DNA of 64,000 nucleotides from Pseudomonas sp. Root71 (lineage in GTDB: Bacteria; Pseudomonadota; Gammaproteobacteria; Pseudomonadales; Pseudomonadaceae), in the NCBI RefSeq assembly GCF_001429045.1, contig NZ_LMHY01000006.1:64284-128283 (forward strand), written 5' to 3'. Positions 33,556 through 42,337 of this stretch are shown in pieces. The translations under genes and the position numbers were made by a program. The notes below the pieces were generated by a model, which saw only the letters and a program-made list of their open reading frames with translations, was not told the DNA's origin and made no database searches. Position 1 is the stretch's first letter; each line of letters starts with the position of its first letter.

Positions 33556-36027
33556 ATGCGCATCTTTGGCGAAACCCTGCGCGCGCTGCTCAGCCACTGG
33601 CGGCAGCATCCGGTGCAGTTTTTCAGTGTACTGACCGGGTTATGGCTGGCTACCGGTCTGTTGACCGGCGTCCAGGCACTCAACAGCCAGGCCCGTGACA
33701 GCTATGCCCGCGCCAGTCAGTTGATCGGCGGCGAGCCCCAGGCCAGCCTCGGTGCACCTGGCGGCGGCACGTTCCCCCAGCAGTGGTTTATCGATCTGCG
33801 CCGCGCCGGGTGGCCGGTGTCACCGGTGCTGCAAGGTCGGGTCATGCTCAAGGGGCACGAAGAGCAGCGTTTGCAGTTGATGGGCATCGAGCCGGTGTCG
33901 CTGCCGGCGGGTGCGGCGGTGGCCGGACAGGCCATGGCGATTGAACAGGTGGTCGGCTTTTTCAGTCCGCCGGGCAGTACCTGGATCTCGTCGCAGACCT
34001 TGCAGGCACTGGGATTGCGTGAGGGAGACCGGCCACTGAACCTGGCGGGCGTGGCACTGCCGCCGCTGCAGGTGCAGGCCGACATGGCGCCCGGTGTGCT
34101 GCTGGTGGACATCGGTTTTGCCCAGCAGATTCTGGGATTGCCAGATCAACTGTCGCGGCTGCTGTTACCAAAGGATTTCACCGCGTCGCTGCCGGAGCCG
34201 TTCAAGGGCCAGTTGCAACTCAAGCGCGCCGACGAAGAAAACAACCTGGCGCGCCTGACCGAAAGTTTCCACCTCAACCTCGATGCCCTGGGGGTACTGT
34301 CGTTCGTGGTCGGCCTGTTTATCGTGCACGCCGCCATCGGGCTGGCGCTGGAGCAACGGCGAAGCCTGCTGCGGACCCTGCGTGCCTGCGGTGTGAGTGC
34401 GCGGATGCTGATCGCTTGTCTCGCCGTCGAATTGGCTGGATTGGCCCTGATCGGCGGCGTGGCCGGGGTGGTCAGCGGCTACCTGCTGGCCGGCGTGCTG
34501 TTGCCCGATGTCGCCGCCAGCCTGCGTGGCTTGTACGGCGCCGAAGTGGCGGGGCAGTTGAGCCTCAGCCTGTCGTGGTGGTTCAGTGGTATCGGCTTGA
34601 GTCTGATCGGCGCGTTGCTGGCCGGGGCCAACAGTCTGTTGCGGGCGGCGCGTCTGCCCTTGTTGGCGCTGGCCGACCCGCAGGCCTGGCATCAGGCCCA
34701 CGCACGCTGGTTGCGCCGCCAGGGTTGGGTGGCGGCTTTGGCCGGGGTGATTGCGCTGCTGGCGTTGATTTTCGGCGACAGCCTGATCAGTGGCTTCGTG
34801 TTGATGGCGGCGCTGTTGATTGGTGCCGCGCTGGCCTTGCCGGTGATGCTCAGTTGGCTGCTCAGTCTCGTTTCGCAGCGCAGTCGCTCGGTACTCGGCC
34901 AGTGGTTTGTCGCCGATTGCCGCCAGCAACTGCCGGCGTTGAGCCTGGCCTTGATGGCGCTGCTGTTGGCCATGGCGGCGAACATCGGTGCCGGTAGCAT
35001 GACCGCAGGCTTTCGCCAGACCTTCAGTGACTGGCTCGAACAACGGCTGACGGCCGAGCTTTACCTCAATCCCCAGAACCCGGCCCAGGCCCGGGAGCTG
35101 CACAGCTGGCTCAATCAGCAGCCGCAATTGGCGGCGGTGCTGCCCAACTGGCAGGTTTCGATCCGGTTGCAGGGCTGGCCGACGGACCTGTCGGGGATCA
35201 TTGACCATCCGACCTATCGCCAGCACTGGCCGTTGCTCGAGACCTTGGGCGACAACCCTTGGGAGCGGCTGGCCAAGGACGATGCGGTGATGCTCAGCGA
35301 ACAACTGGCCCGGCGCCTGCACGTGCAACTGGGCGATCACTTGACGCTGCCGACGCCCACCGGCCTGTGGTCGCCACGGATCGTCGGGATCTACGCCGAC
35401 TACGGCAATCCCAAGGGCCACATACTGGTGAACATCAGCCACCTGCTGCGCGGCTGGCCGCAATTGACACCGAACCGCTTCAACCTGCGCATCGAACCGC
35501 CGTCGATCCCGGCGTTCGTCACGGCATTGCAGGCGCGTTTTACCCTGGAGGACAGCCGCATCGTCGATCAGGCGCGGCTCAAGGGCTGGTCCACGCAAGT
35601 CTTCGAGCGCACCTTCGCCGCCACCGCCGCCCTCAACAGCCTGACGCTGTGCGTGGCCGGGGTGGCGCTGTTCATCAGCCTGTTGACCCAAAGCCAGAGC
35701 CGTCTCGGGCAACTGGCGCCATTGTGGGCGCTGGGCGTGACCCGGCGGCATCTGATGTTGCTCAACCTCGGGCAAACCTGGTTGCTGGCGATCTTGACCC
35801 TGGTGCTGGCGTTGCCGCTGGGCATCGCCCTGGCGTGGTGCCTGGACACGGTGATCAACGTGCAGGCCTTTGGCTGGCGCCTGCCGTTGCGGGTGTTTCC
35901 ATTGCAACTGTTGCAATTGATGGGGCTGGCGCTGGTGGCGACGCTACTGGCCTCGGCCTGGCCGTTGTACCGTTTGTACCGCACGCAACCGGCGGACCTG
36001 CTGCGTACGTTTGCCCATGAAGATTAA
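33556..36027 (+). CDS. FtsX-like ABC transporter permease, duplicated
   Basis: An 823-aa permease. There are two FtsX/MacB-type halves: first helix (FFSVLTGLWLATGLLTGVQA), a periplasmic domain of about 200 residues, a three-helix bundle (LSFVVGLFIVHAAIGLAL onward), two linker helices around 400-460, a second periplasmic domain and a last three-helix bundle ending LYRTQPADLLRTFAHED. I start it at ATG 33556, just after the ATPase stop. It likely moves or extracts a lipid, lipoprotein or envelope factor with the ATPase, rather than a small nutrient. The end overlaps the start of the next gene by 11 bases. Confidence 0.9.
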   Translation: MRIFGETLRALLSHWRQHPVQFFSVLTGLWLATGLLTGVQALNSQARDSYARASQLIGGEPQASLGAPGGGTFPQQWFIDLRRAGWPVSPVLQGRVMLKGHEEQRLQLMGIEPVSLPAGAAVAGQAMAIEQVVGFFSPPGSTWISSQTLQALGLREGDRPLNLAGVALPPLQVQADMAPGVLLVDIGFAQQILGLPDQLSRLLLPKDFTASLPEPFKGQLQLKRADEENNLARLTESFHLNLDALGVLSFVVGLFIVHAAIGLALEQRRSLLRTLRACGVSARMLIACLAVELAGLALIGGVAGVVSGYLLAGVLLPDVAASLRGLYGAEVAGQLSLSLSWWFSGIGLSLIGALLAGANSLLRAARLPLLALADPQAWHQAHARWLRRQGWVAALAGVIALLALIFGDSLISGFVLMAALLIGAALALPVMLSWLLSLVSQRSRSVLGQWFVADCRQQLPALSLALMALLLAMAANIGAGSMTAGFRQTFSDWLEQRLTAELYLNPQNPAQARELHSWLNQQPQLAAVLPNWQVSIRLQGWPTDLSGIIDHPTYRQHWPLLETLGDNPWERLAKDDAVMLSEQLARRLHVQLGDHLTLPTPTGLWSPRIVGIYADYGNPKGHILVNISHLLRGWPQLTPNRFNLRIEPPSIPAFVTALQARFTLEDSRIVDQARLKGWSTQVFERTFAATAALNSLTLCVAGVALFISLLTQSQSRLGQLAPLWALGVTRRHLMLLNLGQTWLLAILTLVLALPLGIALAWCLDTVINVQAFGWRLPLRVFPLQLLQLMGLALVATLLASAWPLYRLYRTQPADLLRTFAHED

Positions 36028-37090
36028 GGCCTGCGTGTTACTCCTGGCGCTGCTGGCGAGCGGTTGCGATCAGCCGGCACCGGAGCAAAAGGGCTTTGCC
36101 GGGCTGGGTACCCAGGCCGCTGCGTTCACCCCGGTGGTGCCCGGTCGGATGTTCAGTTTCCCGGCGGATCACGGCCCCCACGACGGCTTTCGCATCGAAT
36201 GGTGGTACGTCACGGCCAACCTGAAGGACGATCAGGGCAATGAATTCGGCGTGCAATGGACCTTGTTCCGCAGCGCCCTGAAAGCCAGCCCCGAGGTGGC
36301 GGGTTGGCAGAACCAGACGATCTGGCTCGGCCACGCCGCAGTGACCTCGGCGACGGCACATCACGCGGCCGAACGTTATGCCCGTGGCGGCATCGGTCAG
36401 GCCGGTGTCAGCGTTGCGCCGTTCAATGCATGGATCGACGACTGGCAATTGCGTAGCCAGGCGACTGCCGACGACCCGTTGGCTGACGTGCTACTCAGTG
36501 CCCGCGACCGGCGATTCAGCTACCGGCTGAGGTTGACCCCGACAGGTCCGCTGGTGCTTCAGGGGGACCGTGGCTTCAGCCAGAAATCAGAACAGGGTCA
36601 GGCCTCTTACTACTACAGCCAGCCGTTCTTCCGGGCCAGCGGCACCCTGGACATCGACGGCAAGACCTTCCAGGTCAGTGGCCCGGCCTGGCTCGACCGG
36701 GAATGGAGCAGCCAGCCCCTGACGGGCAACCAGACCGGTTGGGACTGGTTTTCCCTGCACCTGGACAGCGGCGAGCAGGTGATGCTGTATCGCATGCGGC
36801 AAAAGGACGGCGAGCCTTACCTCACCGGCACCTGGATCGACGCCCGGGGCCAGGTACAGTTGCTGCATGCCGGCGACATCATCCTCACGCCGCAAGACAC
36901 CGCCCGGGTTGCCGGGCGCACGATGCCCATTCGCTGGTCGATCAACATCCCCGCCAGACACCTCGATATCGCCATTACCGCGCTCAATCCCCAGGCCTGG
37001 ATGGACTTGCGCATTCCGTACTGGGAAGGCCCGGTGCGCCTCAGCGGCAGTCATGCAGGGAGTGGCTATCTGGAAATGACCGGGTATTAG
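36017..37090 (+). CDS. AttH-like (CrtC/lipocalin-like) lipoprotein
   Basis: A 357-aa lipoprotein with signal MKIKACVLLLALLASGC (lipobox LASGC). The body matches the AttH family of lipocalin-related proteins related to carotenoid 1,2-hydratase: FPADHGPHDGFRIEWWYVTANL, FGVQWTLFRSAL, GPAWLDREWSS and GWDWFSLHLDSGEQVMLYRMR. It is encoded in the 11-base overlap with the FtsX-type permease, so the three genes form one operon, as with attEFGH-type loci. The pair may export and then receive a hydrophobic molecule at the outer membrane; the ligand is unknown. Confidence 0.9.
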   Translation: MKIKACVLLLALLASGCDQPAPEQKGFAGLGTQAAAFTPVVPGRMFSFPADHGPHDGFRIEWWYVTANLKDDQGNEFGVQWTLFRSALKASPEVAGWQNQTIWLGHAAVTSATAHHAAERYARGGIGQAGVSVAPFNAWIDDWQLRSQATADDPLADVLLSARDRRFSYRLRLTPTGPLVLQGDRGFSQKSEQGQASYYYSQPFFRASGTLDIDGKTFQVSGPAWLDREWSSQPLTGNQTGWDWFSLHLDSGEQVMLYRMRQKDGEPYLTGTWIDARGQVQLLHAGDIILTPQDTARVAGRTMPIRWSINIPARHLDIAITALNPQAWMDLRIPYWEGPVRLSGSHAGSGYLEMTGY

Positions 37091-37221
37091 TACCCTGCGC
37101 CACGAAATTCAGCGGTCTGCCGCGACCACTTGCCGAACAGCGTCTATGCTCAGCGCACACATGGCGTTGAGCCCGTTTTCAACGCCGTCTGTTGCCATCT
37201 ATCACAGGGAAAGTTCTGCCT

Positions 37222-37800
37222 ATGAAACGCCATGCACTGACCAAAGCCATCACCCTCGCTACCATGTTGTCTGCCGCCAGTTTTGGCGCGGTTGCCGCCG
37301 ATATCCCATTGTCCGAAGTCGTTGTGGCTGATCAGGTCTCCACCAAAGTCGTTTCGGTTGATGCCGCGAACCATTCCGTGGTTCTGAAGGGCCCGCAGGG
37401 CAACGAGTTCCCGGTGCAATTGACCGACAAGGCGAAAAACCTCGATAACCTCAAGGCCGGCGATACGGTCGACATCACGGTCACCAGCGCCGTTGCAGCG
37501 TACCTCGACACCGATATCGACAAAGGCCTGCCCGGCACCGCCGAAGCCATCGGCGAAATCCGCGCAGCACCCGGCAGCGCCAATCCGGGCGGCGAAGCTT
37601 ACCGCCAGGTGAAAGTGCAGCTGAAAATCACCCACATTGACCTGAAGAAAAACCAGGTGACCTTCGAAAACCCGGAAGGCAAGTCCAAGACCGTCGACGT
37701 CAAACGACCTGAAGTCCAGGCCAAACTCAAGGACTTGAAAGTCGGGCAAAGCGTCAACGTGGTTTATACCGACGTATTGACGGTGACCAGCCAACACTAA
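37222..37800 (+). CDS. conserved periplasmic protein, unknown function
   Basis: A 192-aa protein with a signal peptide (MKRHALTKAITLATMLSAAS... cleaved after AVAA). The mature part is rich in beta-strand motifs and lysine/valine: VVADQVSTKVVSVDAANHSV VLKG, LDNLKAGDTVDITVTSAV, KVQLKITHIDLKKNQVTFEN and LKVGQSVNVVYTDVLTV. The repeat of KAGDTV/KVGQSV with beta strands suggests two small beta-barrel-like units. I cannot assign a function. The start uses ATG 37222, with AGGGAA upstream. Confidence 0.8.
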   Translation: MKRHALTKAITLATMLSAASFGAVAADIPLSEVVVADQVSTKVVSVDAANHSVVLKGPQGNEFPVQLTDKAKNLDNLKAGDTVDITVTSAVAAYLDTDIDKGLPGTAEAIGEIRAAPGSANPGGEAYRQVKVQLKITHIDLKKNQVTFENPEGKSKTVDVKRPEVQAKLKDLKVGQSVNVVYTDVLTVTSQH

Positions 37801-38131
37801 TATTGAGTAATGGTTCTATACAGGCTGATTATTTTTGTGCAAGTTTTGTATAGGAATAATCAGCCCGTAATGGCCGAACAGGTGAGTTTGTACTGTCGTG
37901 TTGCATAGTATTTAAATCGACATCTTGTTAAACATTGTGTCGATAAATTTCATCTTTGTGGCACGGACATATCAGTCCGTTTCTACTAAAATGCTTTCCG
38001 TTCGCCCAGTGTCAGGGCTCTTTACCAGTGCATGGATTGCCGAGGCCATTGCACTGGGCGAACACTTTATTTGTTGTATTGAAGGTTTTGGATATAAAAA
38101 AAACGGGCGGCCTGCAGGTCGCCCTTTTTTA
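37801..38131 (+). ncRNA. candidate structured small RNA region ending in a terminator
   Basis: This AT-rich gap is dense in inverted repeats. An 11-bp perfect stem GGCTGATTATT/AATAATCAGCC lies at 37823-37833/37855-37865. ATCGACA/TGTCGAT lies at 37916-37922/37938-37944. A 12-bp perfect stem GTTCGCCCAGTG/CACTGGGCGAAC lies at 38000-38011/38052-38063. An alternative helix, CCAGTGCA (38025-38032) with TGCACTGG (38050-38057), competes with the last one. A strong Rho-independent terminator follows. No convincing protein is encoded: the 81-codon frame from 37925 has no ribosome site. Exact RNA ends and strand cannot be set from sequence. Confidence 0.35.
38097..38131 (+). terminator. bidirectional terminator before hglS
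   Basis: GGGCGGCC...GGTCGCCC forms a GC-rich hairpin with T-tracts on the plus side and A-tracts on the other, so it can end both the plus-strand transcript and the convergent hglS transcript. Confidence 0.85.
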
Positions 38132-38150
38132 TTGAGTTGTAACAAGTCCT

Positions 38151-39557
38151 TCAGCCTTGTTTTTTATTGACTTGAACAACATCGGCCAACGCGGCGAAAC
38201 ACTGTTCGATCGAACGCCGCTGGCTCTCGGCATACAGTTCCAGTTCATCGATCGTTGAACGCCCCAGGGCCTGTTCGAACGCCTGCTGGTTGGCATGGGC
38301 GCCGTAACGGGTTTGTGCCGCATCCCCCAGGTTTGACTGAAAAATCCCCGCCGCGCTGACCGGCAGGAAGTCTTCGTACACCAGCGGTTCAACCCGCAGG
38401 TATCCATCGCTGAGCAGGTCTTCCAGGGGCGTGCTTTTCAGGTCGCCCGCCGTCATGCCTTTTTCCGTCACGAAGTAGCGGAAGTAAGCCAGGCCCTGTT
38501 GGCGCATGCCTTCCCAGGTGTCAGGGAACTCGCTGAAATGCTGTGCCATCAGGGCGTTGTAGCGTGCGGCGTTGGCTTCGTTGGGGAAGTCCTCGAGTTC
38601 ATCCCGTGCGGCATTGAGCAAGCGGTCGTAGAGTGCGCGACCTTTGGGCGTGAGGGCGGCACCGCGCTGTTCGATCTCACCGAACCGGGCACTGTGGCTG
38701 CCGCGAGCCTCGTTTTGATCGGTGAAGGCAATCGGCTCGTCCAGGGCCTTGAAGCTGGTCTGGCGCAGCAGGATCGGGCACTGGCGGCGAGGCGGGCCTT
38801 CGATCACCGCTTTGGGGGTGATGCCATGGGCCGGCATCTGCGCCTGGACGATGTCGATGTCCAGGGTCCGCGGTGTCAGGTGGTTGATGTGCGGGCCCTT
38901 GAACGCCACCACGTCGGCGATCAGACGATGCTGGGCGCTGAGCTGTCGATACTGTTCGGCGGTGACGGTGGCGCTGTGGTGCCAGCGAAAGGTTTCCAGT
39001 GCCTGTTCGACGAACGCCTGGGCTTCCTGCTCGGTCAGGCCACCCCGGGATTCGGCGCGTTCGACGAGCGTGAGGGCCGTGGGGGTGAAGATCGAGCGCT
39101 GGTCGAGCATCGACTGGGCGAACGCTCGCAGCTCCTGGTCTTCGATCAATTCCAGGCGCAACAGCGAGGTGAACACCCGGAACGGGCTGACTTGCAGCGA
39201 TGCTTCATGCACCGCGCGAAACGCCGTGGAATGCACCGGCACGCCGGCCGGTGTCAGGTCGTAGTAACCCACCGGTTGCATGCCCATCACCGCGAACAGG
39301 CGGGCGAGGGTCGCCAGTTCGTCGGCGGTGCCGACGCGGATCGCCCCATGACGCTCCAGGTCCAGGCGCTCGATTTCGCCGGTGCTGGTGAGCTGCCGCA
39401 GGATTTGCCCATCGCTGTCCAGCACGTGACGGTTGGTCTGTTCCACCAGTTCCATCAAAGCGCCGTACAACGGCACCTCCTCGCGGTACATGTCGGACAT
39501 CGCTTTGGAGAAGCGTTGGCGGATCAGGTCAGGGCTGACGAAGTTCGGGTGGTTCAT
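38151..39557 (-). CDS. hglS: 2-oxoadipate dioxygenase/decarboxylase HglS (DUF1338, lysine catabolism)
   Basis: A 468-aa VOC-fold protein of the DUF1338/YdcJ family. With the start at 39557 the metal ligands fall on H70 (LERHGAIR), H226 (GPHINH) and E294 (RFGEIEQ), and R74 is also present. These are the numbers I recall for the characterised P. putida HglS enzyme, which supports both identity and start. The enzyme converts 2-oxoadipate to D-2-hydroxyglutarate with O2 and Fe(II), a late step of D-lysine breakdown. The frame extends 13 codons upstream, but that part is unlike the family. It has its own promoter region and no lysine-pathway neighbour here. Confidence 0.92.
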   Translation of the reverse strand: MNHPNFVSPDLIRQRFSKAMSDMYREEVPLYGALMELVEQTNRHVLDSDGQILRQLTSTGEIERLDLERHGAIRVGTADELATLARLFAVMGMQPVGYYDLTPAGVPVHSTAFRAVHEASLQVSPFRVFTSLLRLELIEDQELRAFAQSMLDQRSIFTPTALTLVERAESRGGLTEQEAQAFVEQALETFRWHHSATVTAEQYRQLSAQHRLIADVVAFKGPHINHLTPRTLDIDIVQAQMPAHGITPKAVIEGPPRRQCPILLRQTSFKALDEPIAFTDQNEARGSHSARFGEIEQRGAALTPKGRALYDRLLNAARDELEDFPNEANAARYNALMAQHFSEFPDTWEGMRQQGLAYFRYFVTEKGMTAGDLKSTPLEDLLSDGYLRVEPLVYEDFLPVSAAGIFQSNLGDAAQTRYGAHANQQAFEQALGRSTIDELELYAESQRRSIEQCFAALADVVQVNKKQG

Positions 39558-39664
39558 GAACAGGATTCCTGGCGCGGTGACGTAAAGGATGGACAAAAGA
39601 TCGCAGCCTTGCGCGACGCCGACAAACGAAGTTTCTGACGAACTTCATTCTGTAAAGGACTGTC

Positions 39665-39707
39665 AGGGGGCGTTCTCAATTAGTTTCCCCACCTGAGAAC
39701 GCCCCCT
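39665..39707. repeat. 14-bp perfect inverted repeat at the hydrolase gene end
   Basis: AGGGGGCGTTCTCA/TGAGAACGCCCCCT at 39665-39678/39694-39707 overlaps the TAG stop (39706-39708) of the alpha/beta-hydrolase gene. It can fold as a strong hairpin but has no following T-tract on the minus strand. Confidence 0.7.
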
Positions 39708-40662
39708 AGTGCAGTCGTTGATCCTGTGGGCTCTCCGAACGCAGCGATGCCAAAAACTCGCGATACAGGCGCGCCGAGCCGTAGGGCGCTTCCACCATGG
39801 GCATGTGCCCGATGGCGTCCCAGATATGCACGCGCAGGTCGGCGATGCCCTTGCTCCAGATCGCCACGCTGCTGACATCGATCAGCCGGTCCTTGCGTCC
39901 CCACAGCAACAGCGCCGGGGCGGTGATGTCGGGCAGGCGCGGTTCCATCGGCGGGCTGGCGCGGAATTCGTGGAAGATTTCTTCCAGCTCCTCGCGGGAC
40001 TGTTCATAGCGCTGGGCGACGGCATCGAGCACCAGCTTCGGTACCCAGGGCGGCGAAGCCATGGTCATGGCGTAGAAACGCTGGAATTCTTCCCGCGAAT
40101 GAATCAGAAACGGGTTGTGGCCCTTGGCCAAATGCCGTTCAAGGTCACTGGGCTCGGGCGAAGTGACCCCGGCCGGGTCGATCAGGGCCACCGACACAAT
40201 GCGCTCCGGATACGTGGCCGCGAGCCAGGCCGCCATGTAGCCGCCCATGGAGTTGCCGATGACATGGACTTTCTCGACTCCACACACGTCCAGCAGCTGG
40301 ATCATGCGCTTGGCTTGCAGCGGGATGTCGTAGCCGCCGCCCGCCTTGAAGCCGGTTTCACCATGGCCGGCGATGTCCGGGATGATCACCCGATGGCTGC
40401 CGACAAAGTGCCGGGCGAAACGCAGCCAGAGGTTCTTGTCGGCGCTGAAGCCATGGAGCATCAGCACACTGCTGGTGGCCTCGTACGGCCCGCCTTGCCA
40501 GGTCGAGACGGTCATTTCGGGGATGGGCACGACGATCTTGTGCAGCCGGTACAACTTGGCCTCGGCCGCCATGCTCAAGTCATAGAGCCAGTAGCCGATG
40601 GCCGGGTAGGTCAGCCAGCTCCAGGCGACGAACACTACGAGAACGACGAACAACAAAAGCAT
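39706..40662 (-). CDS. membrane-anchored alpha/beta hydrolase
   Basis: A 318-aa protein. The first 30 residues (MLLLFVVLVVFVAWSWLTYP) are an N-terminal membrane anchor. The hydrolase fold has the oxyanion HGFSADKNLW, nucleophile elbow GNSMGGYMA (Ser), acidic region LLWGRKDRLIDV and catalytic His in AIGHMPMVEAP. It lies 22 bases downstream of a Baeyer-Villiger-like monooxygenase gene on the same strand. Such oxygenases make esters, and an esterase next to one often completes the cleavage. GGGAGA precedes ATG 40662. Confidence 0.88.
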   Translation of the reverse strand: MLLLFVVLVVFVAWSWLTYPAIGYWLYDLSMAAEAKLYRLHKIVVPIPEMTVSTWQGGPYEATSSVLMLHGFSADKNLWLRFARHFVGSHRVIIPDIAGHGETGFKAGGGYDIPLQAKRMIQLLDVCGVEKVHVIGNSMGGYMAAWLAATYPERIVSVALIDPAGVTSPEPSDLERHLAKGHNPFLIHSREEFQRFYAMTMASPPWVPKLVLDAVAQRYEQSREELEEIFHEFRASPPMEPRLPDITAPALLLWGRKDRLIDVSSVAIWSKGIADLRVHIWDAIGHMPMVEAPYGSARLYREFLASLRSESPQDQRLH

Positions 40663-40684
40663 CACGCGTCTCCCTTCTATCTGC

Positions 40685-42139
40685 TCAGGACAATATGTGA
40701 TCGGCGGGTTTCAGCGCTCGGGTCAAGCGATGAAAGCTGAAGCTGAATCCCGGAAACATGGCAATCACATGACCGCTCTTGCTTTGATACCAACTGTGGC
40801 ACCCACCGGATTTCCACACGGTGCGTTCCATTTCCCGGTGGATCATTTCAGTGTAGGTACGTTCCGCCTCATGGCGAACTTCGATGCTGCGTAAACCTTG
40901 AGTCTTCACGGTGCGAATGCAATCGAGGATGTAATTCATCTGGGATTCGATGATGAACAGCGCCGAAGTGTGGCCGATGCCGGTGTTCGGTCCCGTGACG
41001 ATGAACAGGTTGGGAAAGTCGGGCAGGGCGGTGCCGAGGTAGGCCCGCGGGTACTGAGCCCAGACCTCCTTGAGACGGGTGCCGTCCTTGCCCGTTACCG
41101 GGTAGGAAATCACCCCGTCGGTGGCATCGTAGCCGGTGGACCAGACGATCAGGTCCAGGTCGATGTGCTGGCCGTCCAGGGTCACGATGCCGGTTTCGTC
41201 GATGGACGCGATGCCTTGCTCGCGCCCGTGTAGCGTCACGTTACTGCGCGCCAGGGTCGGGTACAGCGTGCTGGACAGGATTACCCGTTTGCAGCCGATG
41301 GTGTAGTCCGGAGTCAGCTTGCGCCGCAGTTCGGCGTCCGGCACCTGGCGTTTGAGAAAGCGCAGGGCCTGGCGCTGGACCATGTGCACCGCCGGTTTCG
41401 AATACTTGAAGGCAATCACCCGGGTTTCGAATTGCCAGTAGATCCCCCAGCGCAGCAGCTTGTAGGCCGGCTTGAATCCCAACAGCCAGCGCTGGAAACG
41501 GCCAAAGCGGCGGTCAGCCCGGGGCAGCACCCAGTGAGGCGTGCGCTGGAATACATGCAAGTGCCCGACGTCCGGAGCGATGGCCGGAATGACCTGGGCC
41601 GCACTGGCGCCGCTGCCGACGATGGCCACGCGTTTTTGCCGGTAGTCGTAGTGGTGATCCCAGTTGTTAGTGTGGAACGTCTTGCCCTGGAAGCGTTCCT
41701 GTCCGTCGAAGCGCGGGACCACCGGTTGACTCAGCGGCCCGGTCGCGTTGATCAGGAACTGCGCGCAATACGTGCCTTTGTCGGTTGTGTATACCGTCCA
41801 GCGTCTGTTGGTGTCGTCCCATTCGACGCGCTCGACATTGGCGCCCAGTTCCACCTTGTCGCGCAGGCCGAAGTGTTCCACCACGTGGCGGGTATAGCGG
41901 TGCAGTTCGGCCTGTTCGGCGAACATTTGTTTCCAGTGATACGGAGCAAAAGACAGGGAGTACAGTGGCGAGGGCACGTCGACTGCCGCGCCGGGGTAGG
42001 TGTTCTGGCACCAGGTGCCGCCGAAGAAATCCCGCCGCTCCAGCAGGCGAAAATCGTCGATGCCGGCCTTGAGCAAATTGATTGCTGCACATTGGCCGCC
42101 AAACCCGCTGCCGATGATCAATACTTGAAAGGTCTGCAT
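40685..42139 (-). CDS. flavin-containing monooxygenase, Baeyer-Villiger type
   Basis: A 484-aa FAD/NADPH enzyme. FAD-binding GSGFGGQCAAINLL lies near residue 10, GTWCQNTYPGAAVDVPSPLY follows, and the second Rossmann motif is GSGASAAQVIPAIA. The fingerprint FQGKTFHTNNWD is close to FxGxxxHxxxWP/D. It probably inserts oxygen into a ketone to give an ester or lactone. The ATG has GAGGAGG upstream. It pairs with the alpha/beta hydrolase. The substrate is unknown. Confidence 0.9.
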   Translation of the reverse strand: MQTFQVLIIGSGFGGQCAAINLLKAGIDDFRLLERRDFFGGTWCQNTYPGAAVDVPSPLYSLSFAPYHWKQMFAEQAELHRYTRHVVEHFGLRDKVELGANVERVEWDDTNRRWTVYTTDKGTYCAQFLINATGPLSQPVVPRFDGQERFQGKTFHTNNWDHHYDYRQKRVAIVGSGASAAQVIPAIAPDVGHLHVFQRTPHWVLPRADRRFGRFQRWLLGFKPAYKLLRWGIYWQFETRVIAFKYSKPAVHMVQRQALRFLKRQVPDAELRRKLTPDYTIGCKRVILSSTLYPTLARSNVTLHGREQGIASIDETGIVTLDGQHIDLDLIVWSTGYDATDGVISYPVTGKDGTRLKEVWAQYPRAYLGTALPDFPNLFIVTGPNTGIGHTSALFIIESQMNYILDCIRTVKTQGLRSIEVRHEAERTYTEMIHREMERTVWKSGGCHSWYQSKSGHVIAMFPGFSFSFHRLTRALKPADHILS

Positions 42140-42337
42140 GGGCCTCCTCTTATGGTCATCGATCAACCCCTTCTTTCATGTATAGCCGTTTCCGGGGTGA
42201 GGCTTTTGCTTTTATGTGAGCGTGATGTCGCGATATTCAGCCTGTCAGCCGGTGATGGCTATTTAATCTCACCCTGATAGACTCCAGCGCACAGGCACAG
42301 GCTGTAATCGCATTCCGTCGAGTGGCACAGAGGCCCT

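Noticed and set aside
37925..38170. 81-codon open frame in the AT-rich gap
   Set aside because: No ribosome site, atypical composition, and it runs through the terminator hairpin into the 3' end of hglS.
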